Positions 31,591-43,900 of a stretch of 64,000 nucleotides of DNA are shown piece after piece. The notes beneath the pieces were generated by a model. The model made no database searches. It was not told where the DNA came from and saw nothing but the letters and a program-made list of their open reading frames with translations. The first letter of the stretch is position 1, and each line of letters opens with the position of its first letter. The stretch comes from Dictyophora rubrovolvata (lineage: Eukaryota; Basidiomycota; Agaricomycetes; Phallales; Phallaceae): contig CP114120.1 in NCBI GenBank assembly GCA_029959195.1, forward strand, positions 1,364,001-1,428,000, read 5' to 3'. The translations under genes were made by a program, and so were the position numbers.

Positions 31591-33696
31591 ATGAGGAGTA
31601 TTACTCTTTCTGCGGTTGCTATTCTTGCCTCATCTGCTATTTGCACGGCCGACGAACTATCCGTCAAATTTGTCGTAAGTAATTGACACGTCAGTCTTCT
31701 AGTAGACCGGAAATGAATAAAAGGACTTGCATTATTACAGCCTACAAGCATTAAAGGTAACTTCGTGGAACAGTTCACGGACTCTTGGAAGGAACGTTGG
31801 ACTCCCTCTGAAGCTACCAAGAAAACTCCGGTCGGCGGTGAAACATTCTCGTATACAGGAAAATGGGAAGTTGAAGAGCCTACTACGCCCATAATTGAGA
31901 ATGACAAAGGTCTTGTTGCGAAAACCAAAGCTAACCATCACGCCATCTCTGCTCCTTTTCCGGAGTCCATTGATGCAACCACCCAACCCCTTGTTATACA
32001 GTATGAAGCCAAATACCAGAAAGGGGGCAATTGCGGCGGTGGTTATTTGAAACTCTTGGAAAAAGACTACCAAACCTACGGAGAATTTGATGACAAAACG
32101 CCATGGTCAATCATGTTTGGTATTGATATGACATGCCCAGCAAGCAAGGTACAGTTACCGCCAATAATAATAGACTTTTTAATAACGCGAGATTAGGTTC
32201 ACTTCATCTTCCGTCACAAAAACCCCAATACTGGTGAAGTCGAAGAGAAACACCTGAAAACCCCTCCAACCCCTACGGTGAACAAGAACACCAAATTATA
32301 CACTTTGGTTGTTTAGTAAGCAATGGTTGTTCCTCATATGTCTGAAAGTTTATTCATTGCGACAGCCCTAACAACACCTTCGAGATCGACGTCAATGGTG
32401 AAGTTTCTAAAACTGGTAATCTCTTGGAAGACTTTGATCCCCCGGTCAACCCACCCAAGGAAATTGGTAAAACGTTTTCTCTCATTTTCTATCACGCCCT
32501 CTTAAATGTCGTGTTTAATAGATGATCCTGAGGATTTCAAACCCGAAGACTGGGTTGATACAGCCAGAATTCCTGACCCCGATGCTACTAAGGTTAGTAC
32601 ATAAATCGAGCGTTGATTGTTCTTCATGTTAAATTTGCATATAGCCTGTTGACTGGGATGAAGACGCTCCCTACGAAATCCCGGACGCGGATGCCACTAA
32701 ACCCGAAGGTTGGCTGGACGATGAGCCCGACATGATTCCTGACCCAGGTAGGAGCTTTCCTTATCTCTTGCTGTGTACATTAGTGAACATAGTCCAAAGA
32801 GGCTATCAAACCAGAAGAATGGGATGATGAAGAAGATGGTGAATGGATCCCAGCTAACATCAGAAATCCCAAATGTGACGAAGCTCCTGGATGTGGTGAA
32901 TGGAAGAGGTCGGTGTGATCGTCTCATTTCAGTCTAAATGTTAATTACTGTTCATGCAGACCTAACAAGGCCAATCCTGACTACAAAGGCAAATGGTTCG
33001 CTCCAATGATCGACAACCCTGCTTACAAGGGTGTCTGGAAGCCTCGCAAGATAGCTAACCCGGACTTTTTCGAAGATCTCACCCCTGCAAAGAACATGGC
33101 GCCTATAGTACGTTCTCAAACTGAAACATTGAAGTGCTCTTCTCATCCGTATCTAGGGTGGTGTGGGTATTGAAATTTGGACCATGACTGAGGATATCCT
33201 GTTTGACAACATTTACGTTGGCCACTCCGTCGCGGACGCCAAGAAACTTGCCCAGGAAACTTTCGAAGTTAAGCTCAAAATCGAGGAAGCTGAGAGTAAG
33301 GCGAAGGAGTCTGTACTCGATGAAGTGGCGCCAGTTTCCTGGAAGGATGATCCAGTCACCTTCATTCGTGCCAAGGTTATCGAATTCTTCGAAGTTGCCA
33401 AAGAAGACCCGGTTCTCGCGTTTAAGACTCAGTTCAACACTGCTGTAGCTATTCTCGCAGCTCTCCTCACTCTCTTTGGTATGATTGGCTCTCTCGCTGG
33501 AGTCGTTGGTTCACAGAAGGTAGTCACTAAGGTTTGTACTCTTGTCATCTATTGTCGCACTACTTTTGCTCACTATATACAGTCAACCAAGAAGGTTGAC
33601 CCTCCAGCCTCGGAAGACAAGAAGAAAAGTGAAGCCGCACCTGCAACTTCCGCGAACAGTGAGAAAGCCGATGGATCGGTTAAGAAGCGGAAATAA
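31591..33696 (+). CDS. Calnexin (ER lectin chaperone)
   Basis: ER membrane chaperone that binds monoglucosylated N-glycoproteins. The start at 31591 gives signal peptide [20 protein letters not shown]. The luminal lectin domain includes [40 protein letters not shown] and [17 protein letters not shown]. The P-domain repeats follow: [40 protein letters not shown] and [19 protein letters not shown], then type-2 repeats [18 protein letters not shown] transmembrane helix lies near [20 protein letters not shown]. The cytosolic tail ends VKKRK, a dilysine-like ER-retention signal, with the stop at 33696. Many short introns cut the P-domain. The split of each repeat by introns makes the ORF view fragmentary, but the order is intact. 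Confidence 0.95.
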
Positions 33697-34176
33697 GTGA
33701 TTCAGCCATTAGTCAACCCGAGACATTCTGGGTGACTTTGGACGGCAAGGTGGTAAAAGCTTGATGAAAAGGAGAGAATGGATTGTTGTGTTTAGCACGT
33801 TCAGTCAACGCGTTCTTCACACTGCCTTTTTACATTTCTATTCCTTCCTTACTTTTTATTCTTCAAAAGATGTTCCTTATTTATAACAATAAAACATTGA
33901 TAATGAATGTACGCTCTGAATTAGATTATGGAGCGCGCGAAATCTACACCCTATGCCTTAAACCTTAACGTAAGCCTTATCGAATCAGAAGAGCTGACGG
34001 GATTATTTTGGTCCATTGTTGTGTGCCCAGGAACTGGGCGCTGCCGGACTTATGAATTGCGCTGGGCGCTTTACGGTCATTTGTGGTACATAGACAGCCG
34101 GGAAATTTTTTTAGATGGTACCGGCTCTGCAAAATTTCACTGTTGAGTGATTTTCCTTGTCATTGATCTTTAAAGC
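33697..34176. other. Intergenic, tandem gene spacing
   Basis: 3' region of calnexin and promoter of the peroxiredoxin gene. An AATAAAA-type polyadenylation signal lies near 33887. Nothing else is recognisable. Confidence 0.5.
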
Positions 34177-35171
34177 ATGCCCGAAATTCGTCGTCCTGCG
34201 CCCACTTTCAAAACAACCGCTGTTGTTTCTGGAGCTTTCCAAGAAGTTTCTCTAGAGACCTACACTAACAAAGGAAAATGGTAACAAATTTTATTCGAAG
34301 ACGTGTAAAGTCTCTAAGTCGCGTTGATCTAATTTCTTTTACAGGGTAATCTTGTTATTTTATCCTCTGTAGGGGTACTTTCAGCTCTTGTCGCAAGCTT
34401 TCATAACTTCTACCAGAGACTTCACATTCGTTTGTCCAACGGAGATCCTTGCGTTCAACGACGCATTGCCAGAATTTGAAAACTTGAATGCGGTTGTTTT
34501 AGGTATGATTCAATTTTTTCGGAAAGAGATGGTGAAAAATAAATCCCCAAAGGTGTATCCACTGACTCCGAGTATGCACACCTTGCTTGGTCTCTTCAAC
34601 CCCGCAAGCAAGGTGGTTTGGGTCCTGACTTGAAATTTCCTTTACTAGCCGACAAACCCATGAAGATTTCGAGGCACGTCGTGGTCTTCATATGGTGGTT
34701 TTGTTTTCTTACTCGTTTGCAGAGATTATGGCGTTCTGATTGAAGAAGAAGGCATAGCTCTTCGCGGTCTCTTCATAATTGATCCGACAGGGATTTTGCG
34801 GTATTCTTTCTCTTCGTCAGCAGCGAATCTGTGGTATTTATCACGTAACTCACTAGTCAACAAACTGTGAACGATCTCCCCGTTGGTCGCAGCGTTGACG
34901 AGACATTGAGACTTCTCAAAGCGTTCCAATTTGCTGTATGTCATGAGCAATGAAGTCTCCATATATCATTTTTAACGAAAATTTTTAGGATAAGTACGGT
35001 GAAGTCTGCCCTGCCAACTGGAGGGAAGGTGGCAAAACCATGAAAGCAGATCCTGTGGCCTCTATGGAATACTTCGAATTTGTTGCAAACAATAGCGTCG
35101 CCGAGACGAACGGTAAAAAGCGCTCTGCAGCTGAAATTCAAGTTGATGGTGCCAAAAAAGCCAAAGTTTAA
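34177..35171 (+). CDS. 2-Cys peroxiredoxin (thioredoxin peroxidase)
   Basis: Reduces H2O2 and organic peroxides with thioredoxin. The start at 34177 gives [20 protein letters not shown]. The peroxidatic Cys lies in [20 protein letters not shown], read across an intron after [60 protein letters not shown] and [20 protein letters not shown] follow in order. The resolving Cys is in [19 protein letters not shown]. The stop is at 35171. So it is a typical 2-Cys enzyme of about 215-220 residues, interrupted by several introns. The C-terminus beyond the usual end ([18 protein letters not shown]) resembles a bipartite nuclear localisation signal, which is unusual for the cytosolic enzymes. Confidence 0.93.
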
Positions 35172-35530
35172 ATTGATTCGTATACTTCATTATAATTTTC
35201 GTTCATAGATTATCACACTGTAGCGAGACGTTCGACAGAAAGTTTTCACTTAATAATTTGTCAAAAATAATAGGTTGGTATTGGTCCCAACAGTCTTTTC
35301 CAGTTCAGTTTATATGAAACTCGATCAGACTTAAGTAAAAGATGTGCGGTCTCCGATTGGCTTATCGCGTCTTGCTTCAGCGCCCCACCTTACGTAAGAT
35401 TTTCTTTCCACATTCAAAAAAATAGTGGCAAGCGTAAACGTCCAAGTTTCTTTTTAACGCCTTTTTCCCTTGCTTCTTACCACGATCATACTGCTGGCAA
35501 GACTTATTGCTCAACCCGAGTTATCATATC
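35172..35530. other. Intergenic region
   Basis: Short spacer between the peroxiredoxin stop and the next gene on the same strand. Poly-A and CT-rich leader sequence, no feature beyond a plausible promoter. Confidence 0.5.
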
Positions 35531-38155
35531 ATGCCCCTCATCTCTTTTTCCAAATCTCGGTCGCAAACATTTCAGTCACGGTCTTCTACCGCGGTCTCTT
35601 CTTTTAGCGGAAATGGCCAGAATGCACTTGCAGGCCCATCAACATCATCAATTCATGTTAACACTTCCTCTGCTGCCAGTTTTACTAGCTCTTACACGGG
35701 TAATCGATCACTGGGACGAACCAAACACCGTTTCTCCAAAGCTTTCACCTTCTCTTTGGAATCGTTCAATGTCGCTGGCTCTATTCGTGGCCGTTCTAAG
35801 CCAATTTCGGATCCAAATAAAAATGATAGCTCTCGTTCTGTCTCCCGAAGCTACATGTCCTATTCCGGTTATGAGGACGAAGACTATGGTGAACCTGATG
35901 TCGAGGCTGAAGAGATACGTCCTCCCAGTGGATTAGGTCGCGCGGCAACTATATTAGAATTTAACGACAGTGCCGTTAATAATTCCAAATGTACAGCTGC
36001 GTCTTTCTCTCGCGAGGTAGTTGACTTTAATATGGTCCTTCACTCCACTGAGTTTTGGTCTCTTCCTGTAGCCACGTATCAGTGAATCAAGCGATGATGC
36101 CGACTCTCTCGTCGAGATACGTTATCCTAGTGGATTAGGTGACATCAAATTGACAGTCACTCCTGTTTCCGCTACCAGAACAAAATTTCCCGCCCGCTCA
36201 ACGTATCCCGATTTCTACCTCCAGTGTCAAGGCAGTCAACCCGACATTTCGCCTAACACATGCAAAATACCTGCCGTAAGGACAGCTGCACCATTAACGA
36301 ATATGACATCAGCGCGTCTCAAAATTTCGTCACATTATAGTTCATCTGTCAAGTTGTGTAAGCTCCTAACAATTCTGAATCCATACTTGGACAAGTCGAC
36401 TTTGTGCACATTAACGTTGGTCAGTCGTAACGTGGGATCGGAAGCTCGCAAATTACTTTGGTGCCATGGACGTATGGCTTTACGGCTCGTCCTTTCAGAG
36501 TCAGGCCTGTCGGCTCTTCTGGACAGCCAGAAAGCCACAACCTTTTTAGACTTTCTTTCAAAAAAAGACGTTTCGCATTTCATTAAATCTCTGGAATTAA
36601 TATGTTCCTTAGAGCTAGAATCCTCTCCTGTACGGCGGCAACCACCTGTTCAAGGAGCTGCCACGGTACCGCACCGACACCCTCGTTCCCGACCACCTCC
36701 ACTTTCTTTGAATCTTAATAATTACGATACCCCCAAAGTGACCCCCCAGTCATGCACACCTATTCCTCCGTCCTCCCCGATCACAGTCCAGACTACTAGC
36801 TCTCCTTCACCCTTCCGTCGTGCACGTATGATAATAAATAATTCAACCATTCCTAGCGCTTTTCGAAACAGTAGTCTCGGTCGCCGTCTGTCCACGCTGA
36901 GGGCCCCCTCACACAGTCGTCCTCTAGAGGGATCCGGCAGTCTACCGACCCGACAAGAGCCGACACTTTCCGATACACAATCACGGCCAAATCATTTAGT
37001 ATCCCTGTCTATTAGCAGCCCAACATGGCAGCCTCCCCCAGAATGGGACAGGGTCGATAGTGGATCCGGACTATGCTCAACTCCTTCAACACATGTTTCT
37101 CCACAGCGGTCGGCTTCTCCATCTTCACCCCGAACACCCACGCCTCATTCAGGTCGAATTCCATCTCCATCCACATTAATCCCGAAACTTTCCCTGCCTT
37201 CCCTTTCAGGCTCAGTTCATAGGACGAGGCATATTCCTTCTCTCCCCGACCTGAAGCCTGAAAAACATAACCCCCGGCTATCCCTCTCATTATTACCTGG
37301 AACGCGATCTACTCCTTCTCTAGAGCCACGTCCCTCGCTAGTAAATGCCTCTCCTGCATCCCCGGGATATACTTTCCCCTCGCCCTTTACGGGAATGTCA
37401 GCTCCACCGCCACCTCCCAGTTTTCGATTTGAACAACCTCTGCCAGGATCGTCATCTATTCCGGCCACACCTATCACCCCTCATTCAGCTATATCTCTTT
37501 CTGCGTTTCCATTGCCTCCATCTTCGGCTTCACCACATTCCCTTCTGTCTGCTTCACCTTCGATCCTACGTCCAAACCTAAAAGTTTCAACAATGGTTCC
37601 CGACGAACATTCCCCACTGCAACAAACAGCCGCAGTTCCGTTCGTACACCAATCATGTAATGATCAGGGCTCTCGAGTCTCTTTAGACTCGGCAGATCCC
37701 TCTACTCAATATATACTTGCACCTATCAAAACCGTCCATCTCCCTTTGAAACCGGTGGAGCTCGAAGTTGATGCAGTGACGATTTCGATCGCAGCTGTGC
37801 AGCCTGGATTCATCGACGGATTAAAGATGGGCCTGAGAGAATTAGCAAACCTAGAAGCGGTTACTATTAGATATGATACCACAAAAGGCCCATCCCACTT
37901 ATCGATTCATCGATCAAATGTAAGTTTTTCAAGAACGTTGCAGTTGCTTTTTCTGAAGGTTGCTCATAGCTGCGCTTCAACCTTTTGCGCACGGTAAATC
38001 AGCTGCTTGTTAGTTCACTGAAGGACATACAGACATTGAAATCAATTCGAATAGCATGTCCTTCAGATTATTCGTCGTTATGTGCTACTCAGCTTTCTGA
38101 ACTAGAGCACATATTTACCAAAGTGAAGACCTCGGTTGTTGTGAGTGATCGATGA
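35531..38155 (+). CDS. Pro/Ser-rich protein with an F-box-like segment, unknown function
   Basis: Unrecognised as a whole. The start at 35531 is MPLISFSKSRSQTFQSRSST. Exon 1 ends at 36016, intron 36017-36071, then a long exon to 37920, and a last exon from about 37968 to the stop at 38155. Residues roughly 1-150 are Ser-rich with RSxS words typical of kinase targets. The central part contains VKLCKLLTILNPYLDKSTLC and LTLVSRNVGSEARKLLWCHG, which looks like an F-box-like helix pair followed by a repeat. A very long Pro/Ser/Thr-rich, presumably disordered stretch follows (about 36640-37560). The C-terminal part (VHLPLKPVELEVDAVTISIA and LGRELANLEAVTIRYD-like sequence, MGLRELANLEAVTIRYDTTK) looks folded and is continued by LRFNLLRTVNQLLVSSLKDI. 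It could be an adaptor for ubiquitination; that is inference. Confidence 0.75.
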
Positions 38156-39057
38156 TCTCTCACAACAACGATTCGTCCGACATTCGTATCCTGTACGGTT
38201 TACAGGGTAGGTTCCATTTAGTCTTGTTTTTGTAATAGTTGTGATTACTGTTGTTACCTCTATACACTTGTATATTTGACTCCGCTAATTACCTGTCAAC
38301 CTTCTAACTCACCTCGTAACAATATCTTTTCTTGGATAAACTTTAGGATATCTACTAATCATTTTTACGCCCATCATCGACAAGTAAAATACAGGCTAGT
38401 CCTCTGGCACTATATGTATGCTGACGCGAGATTTGCCGTATGTGTAGCAACTTCGCAGTTTGAAGATGCGTTACGTCACCAAATCAATCACAAGTTGACA
38501 ATTACGATGATAATTAAAAGAGGGGTGTATCTCGGCTTTGTACTCCAACACCCTCATTTGTTTGTCGACTCAGGATTTAATAAAGAAGAATCAGCAACTC
38601 CAAATTTCAAATTTTAGAACATCTTCTGTCATTGTTACGCTAGGATATAACTCCTGAGCTTTCTCCGGCGTCCTTCGAGATGGATTTTCCTGACTCAACA
38701 GGCCCCTTCATATCAGCTATTTTTTCCTCTTAAGCTACAGTATTTCTGCTCCACTGTGTCGACGTGGACCTCTTGAACGACATTACACCGTGACAACCTT
38801 TCGGCTCTGGAGCAATTTTGGGGTTCAAGGTTTGTGCGTTGAAATTTATTTTTCCACCGCTTTCTCCTCAAATTTGGTACTAGGAGCTGTTGACACGAAT
38901 CATAATTAAGTCATTTACATAATGGTAGTAAAAACGCATGAGCAACGGCAGAAAACCGACGGTAGAAATACCAAGCTGTTAGACCCACTTTCTTCTATCG
39001 CTGTGTCTTTTTCGCAAGAAATTCGCCGAATTTTATTTGCATTCATCCCCTCATCGT
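38156..39057. other. Intergenic region
   Basis: About 0.9 kb before the aspartic protease promoter. The plus-strand frame at 38276-38617 (113 codons) has no recognisable domain and is followed by AT-rich sequence. I do not call it. Confidence 0.4.
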
Positions 39058-39068
39058 GTATAAAAACC
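39058..39068 (+). promoter_or_regulatory. TATA box of the aspartic protease gene
   Basis: GTATAAAAACC, about 75 bp upstream of the ATG at 39140. A strong TATA match that fits an inducible secreted enzyme. Confidence 0.55.
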
Positions 39069-39139
39069 CCAGTCGTCGTAACAAAACAAATATTGTGTCT
39101 TGACCAGTTGACGTACATCGGGCGTTATCAGTTGGAACC

Positions 39140-40720
39140 ATGAGGATCCTCAATTTCTGCTTATCTTCGATGATACTTGCTTGTAGTATCATAGCTACTC
39201 CAGTTCAAATTAACGATTCGCCAGTTACTCTCCCCGTAGCAGTTCGAGTCAACGCACAAGGTGGACCTCTCGCTCTAATTAACAGAGATCGAGCTCGCTT
39301 CCAAGCCATGGCCGTTCGAGGGCTTGCCAAATTCAATGGGAATAATACGGATATTCCCGTTCCTGTCGATGACAGTGGAGTACGTCTGTGTTTGATGAGA
39401 TATGTCTCTTTTAACAGCTTGTTTTCTTCAGCAACTCTATCTTGCTAGTGTCGGTATTGGAGGCGGAAATTACTCCGTTATTGTCGACACTGGAAGCTCA
39501 AATACATGGATTGGGGCGAATAAGCCATATGTTCCCGGTCCCCAGTCTGTAAACACTGGGATGGCGGTTGGCATAACTTATGGCAGTGGGGGTTTTATAG
39601 GAGAAGAATGCAAGTCTTTACCCTACATCATACCTAATATTATTCCTTACAGTCGATAGCAGACATTGACACTGTTTCTCTTGGACCTACGCAGTTCGTG
39701 CAATCCATCGGAGTTGCGAACGAATCTGCAGGATTCAATGGTAACTCCGATGTGGTTTTATGATAATATTGATTATTCCTATGTAATAGGTCTTGATGGG
39801 ATCCTTGGACTTGGCCCAGATGACTTGACTACAGTTTCAACAAAGTCCGGACAAGTCATACCCACCGTAACAGATAACTTGGCCGAGCAAGGAATTACCG
39901 GGGCACGGACTGTTGGAATCTCCTTCGTACCGTCAGATTCAGCCGGCACCCCCAATGGTCAACTGGACTTTGGCGGCCCGAATCCGTCAAAGTTTATTGG
40001 TAATATTACGTTTACACCGAAGACGACGACAGCACCTGCATCAGAATATTGGGGTATTAACCAGACGATAACGTGAGTGTCAGAGTCAGATACTACAAAA
40101 GCTACCGAAACCATTTACGTCAATTTAAGATATGGCGATGCCCGAGAACAAGTGCTCTCACCTACATCTGGTTTTGTGGACACAGGTTTTATTTTGTGCC
40201 CTTTCGTGAAGTCATTGCTGAAAAAATTGTCCAGGCACAACATTACTATACATCGCTAGCGATGCGTTTGAAAAATACCAGTCCGAAACAGGAGCTACTT
40301 TGGATGAAACAACTGGTCTTTTGACAATTAATAACACGGACGGCTTAAGAAGCTTGTTCTTCAACATTGGTGGCGTACGACCTTATTTTTTTACGGTTGA
40401 AAGAATGGCGACTTATTCCCTATTAGCAAGAATTTGAATTTACGCCCAATGCCCAAATCTGGCCAACGAGTATGAATACACTTGTCGGAGGATCCCCAAA
40501 TACCACATACCTTGTTGTGAACAATATAGGGACACCCACCGGGTCAGGGGTAGACTTCGTCAATGGATTCGTTTTTCTGTATGCTTTTTCCTCTTTAAGT
40601 GGATTGGTCTTCGGTCTTCTAATCATGCACGGTAGCCAACGTTTCTACACCATATTTGATTCGGACAGTTCTACAGTTGGTTTTGCCAACACTGCGTATA
40701 CTCTGGACGCTGTTAGTTGA
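39140..40720 (+). CDS. Secreted aspartic protease (pepsin family A1)
   Basis: Start at 39140: signal peptide MRILNFCLSSMILACSIIAT. A short propeptide precedes the catalytic domain. The first catalytic Asp is in NYSVIVDTGSSNTWIGA. The flap region reads VGITYGSGGFIGEE, spliced through a GC-AG intron to YIDTVSLGPTQFVQSIGVAN. GLDGILGLGPDDLTTVST and NGQLDFGGPNPSKFIGNITF follow. The second catalytic site reads SGFVDTGTTLLYIASDAF once a GT-AG intron at about 40186-40231 is removed. The C-terminus is FYTIFDSDSSTVGFANTAYT, ending LDAVS at 40720. Both DTG motifs are intact, so it should be active, most likely as an extracellular protease used for nutrient acquisition. Several introns of about 50-60 nt. 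Confidence 0.92.
39610..39662 (+). other. GC-AG intron in the aspartic protease gene
   Basis: The donor is GCAAGT directly after GGAGAAGAAT and the acceptor is AGCAG before ACATTGACACTG. Removing these 53 nt gives GEEYIDTVSLG in frame, the sequence expected for this family. No GT donor nearby gives an in-frame join. Confidence 0.65.
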
Positions 40721-40965
40721 CATGTAGCAGAATGTATCAAATGAACTGCATTTACATTTTTCAATAAAACGAAAGAATATTTAGTCATTTAGTGTTGCAC
40801 CAACTTGAACCATGTGTCGTCATTGGGGGATGAGTTGGATGTGTGACGCGTGACGTGGAGGCAATCCAGTGAACAGCGGGTACTCAACTAAACAGAAGTG
40901 AAGACAGCTGGGTTTGTTCACCTGTGACGGTGGCCTGAAGGCTAAGGCGGGACTAACAATTCATC

Positions 40966-43900
40966 ATGTACCATCCTGAGGATAATTTAACTGCACCTCG
41001 GCCGAATAAAGACACCATTACGCCGACGAACGTCTTCGCAGTAAGTTCCTCGAGGGCCTCCCCTGGCTCAGGTATGTCATAAGCCGCATCTATATTTATT
41101 AATGCCCAACATTGATTTCAATATAACACAGCACGAGCCCGACTTGCCACCTTGAATGCAGATCCGAAATTCAAGAAATACGTTGCACAAGTCGACAAAT
41201 GCCTTCAGACATTTGACAATGCACATGAATGGGCCGACTTCATTTCGTTTCTTACCAAATTACTCAAGGTAAATAAACCCCTGCTCACACCAGTGTCACT
41301 GTGACTTATAGTTGCCAGACCTTTCAATCCTTCCCTCAATATAAAGAAATACCCCGAAAGCTTATTGTCGCCAAACGCTTGTCTCAATGTCTCAATCCTG
41401 CTCTTCCTACCGGTGTTCATCAGCGTGTTTTAGATGTGTATATACATATCTTAACCGTTTCAGGAGTTAGGCTCGTTTTTGTCCCCGAAATAACTATACT
41501 GAAATTGCTCTAGACCGAAGGACTTAAACAAGATCTTCAACTGTGGAGTGCCGGACTCTTCCCGTTTTTTGAATACGCTGCAACATCCGTCAAAGTCAGA
41601 GCTTTTCTTTAACTTAAACCCTTCTTAACACCTCCCTTAGCCTACCTTATTGAACTTATATGATACATTTTATTTACCTTTACAATCCAGCCTCCGACCT
41701 ATAATGAAGGCCTCTATACTTGCTTTACTTCCCGGTTTGGAAGAAGAGACTGGTGACTTTTTTGAAAAGGTTCTAGACCATAGTTTACTCGCGCCACCAT
41801 CCACTATAATCAGCTGTTTTCTTTCTAGGTCTTCTCGTTATTAGACCGTCTTTCCGGAACAGTATCACCCGCCTTTTTTTTGCAAAATATGTGGGTCATT
41901 ATCATTATGACACCAAAGGCTCGTCGGTCATCTCTAAACTTCATTGCTCGGCGATTACCAAAACTTAATGGAGACGATGGTATGATAGGTTTATTTCTCA
42001 TAAATAATTAATCAATTTAAAAAGGCCTCAGATATTAGTCCTATAATTGGCCGAGATATTGGATTAATGATCAGAGCATTTGCTGCTGCTCTGGAAGATA
42101 ACGACATCCTTGTACGACGCTCGATGCTTGATCTCCTAGAACAAACATTACCTCTGAACAGTGCCTCGTTGAAACGGTGCGTAATTTTACCTTCTCGATT
42201 TATCGTCAATGACTGTGCTACAAGAGCATCCATTATGGACCAGCGAATACTTATGAATGCAGCAAGTAATGTTGTATTACGTCGCGATTTGTCCCTGAAT
42301 CGACGGTTATTTACTTGGTTACTTGGATCCGGCACAGAGGACGAACAAGTGACGTTCTTTCGCTTGAACGGACTGGAGCTTCTGAAAAACACTTTGAAAG
42401 AGGACATGTCAGCTCCTCGACCAGATGCTAGGCCTTTCAAGATCTTCATTAGTTTGCTAGATAAGTGGGAAATTGGGGGTTTGCTTGTGGACGTCTTACT
42501 TTACGACGCGTTCAAATCACTAAAAAAGGCGATTACAGAGTCCCCCGATGGATGTCCTGAAGTAAGCCAGCTTTTCATTTACGAGTTCTTCGACTTACTG
42601 TGTCAGTTGCTCATGACCGCAAACTCATTATATGACTCGGTGGAACCTCTACTAGTGTGGAGACAAGTTTTTTTGGCGGTACGGACGGAAACTTTGGGTT
42701 CAAACCTCTCTGAGCGGGAACCCCTGTCAATGATTCGATTCATACTCAATCGCTTTCGCACGCAAGAAGACGAAGTGAAGGACATACATCTCCCAATAAT
42801 TTGTTCTGCATGCTTGGAACTATTAAAGGTATTTGCATTACCACTAGGCTCATTTGCATATTAACACGCTTCTTTAGGACATATATCTATCGAATAACAA
42901 TGTCATATTTGAGACTCTTTTTGACGATACCTTCCAGACCCTCTCAGTTATCCGTCAGCATATGTCGAATTTGGGTTTGAACCGACCATTGCCTTTAAAT
43001 AATATCGAGGAGTCGTCCGGTTCATACATGCGTGCTTGCAAGTTCTATGAGATACCTTTGAAGGCAGACGAAACTGGGGCTACTTACACATCTCGTCGAA
43101 GTAATATCCCAATAATAACGAGCTTTGAAGACCTCGCTTACCTGAGTACGGTTTTTGCCGCTACCTTGTCCACGTCGGATAAGCCAAGTACCCTAGAGAG
43201 GACATTTATACAAATTTTGGATTTGCTATCTAGCATGGCTACTCGTCTTACTGACGTGGTTAATGTTTCATGGGACCCCAAGGCTTGGTCGAGTGCTATT
43301 TTGGCTTTATTACAATCTGTGAGTTTCTTTTTCTCAATAGCGTCATTCTAACAATGTCAACAGACCACGTCATTTACTTTGGTTGATTGCACCGTATCTA
43401 ACCTCATTGATCTCAGCTCCTCGAAGTTACTGCAACCCCGACTTAACTTGGACAACCGACTTCTTCTGGAAAAGGTTACTTCTAAAGTATGTGGCTATAT
43501 CATTAATGAGCCGTTCTTCTCAAATGCTATCAGTTACTAGCGTTCCTACGTCCTGATTATTCCTTCCATCATGTTCGAATTGTTCATCTTCTTTGGACCA
43601 TTGAAAATATCTCCGAACATCACCACCTTGAGTCGCTGTTCGCGCAAACTTTGACCTCTGACAATAATCCAAACGCCTTTGAAGCTTTTGGCATTTTTTG
43701 GCGTTTGACAGGTATGGTTCCGTTATTGGTTTCAGTCACTGAAACTGAAACCAAGCTCCAGAGGATACTTTACTTCCTGGATTCAGGTTCAAACTGCCTC
43801 TTCTGATCATCCTTGATACGCTGAAGAATCCTGATCCAGAACAACGCCGATTGGGTGAAACATGGATGCGGTGTAGCATGAAATCTTATATTCGGTAATG

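Noticed and set aside
37012-37477. Minus-strand frames rich in Gly/Glu
   Set aside because: Shadows of the Pro/Ser-rich exon on the plus strand; the composition is the complement of SP-rich codons.
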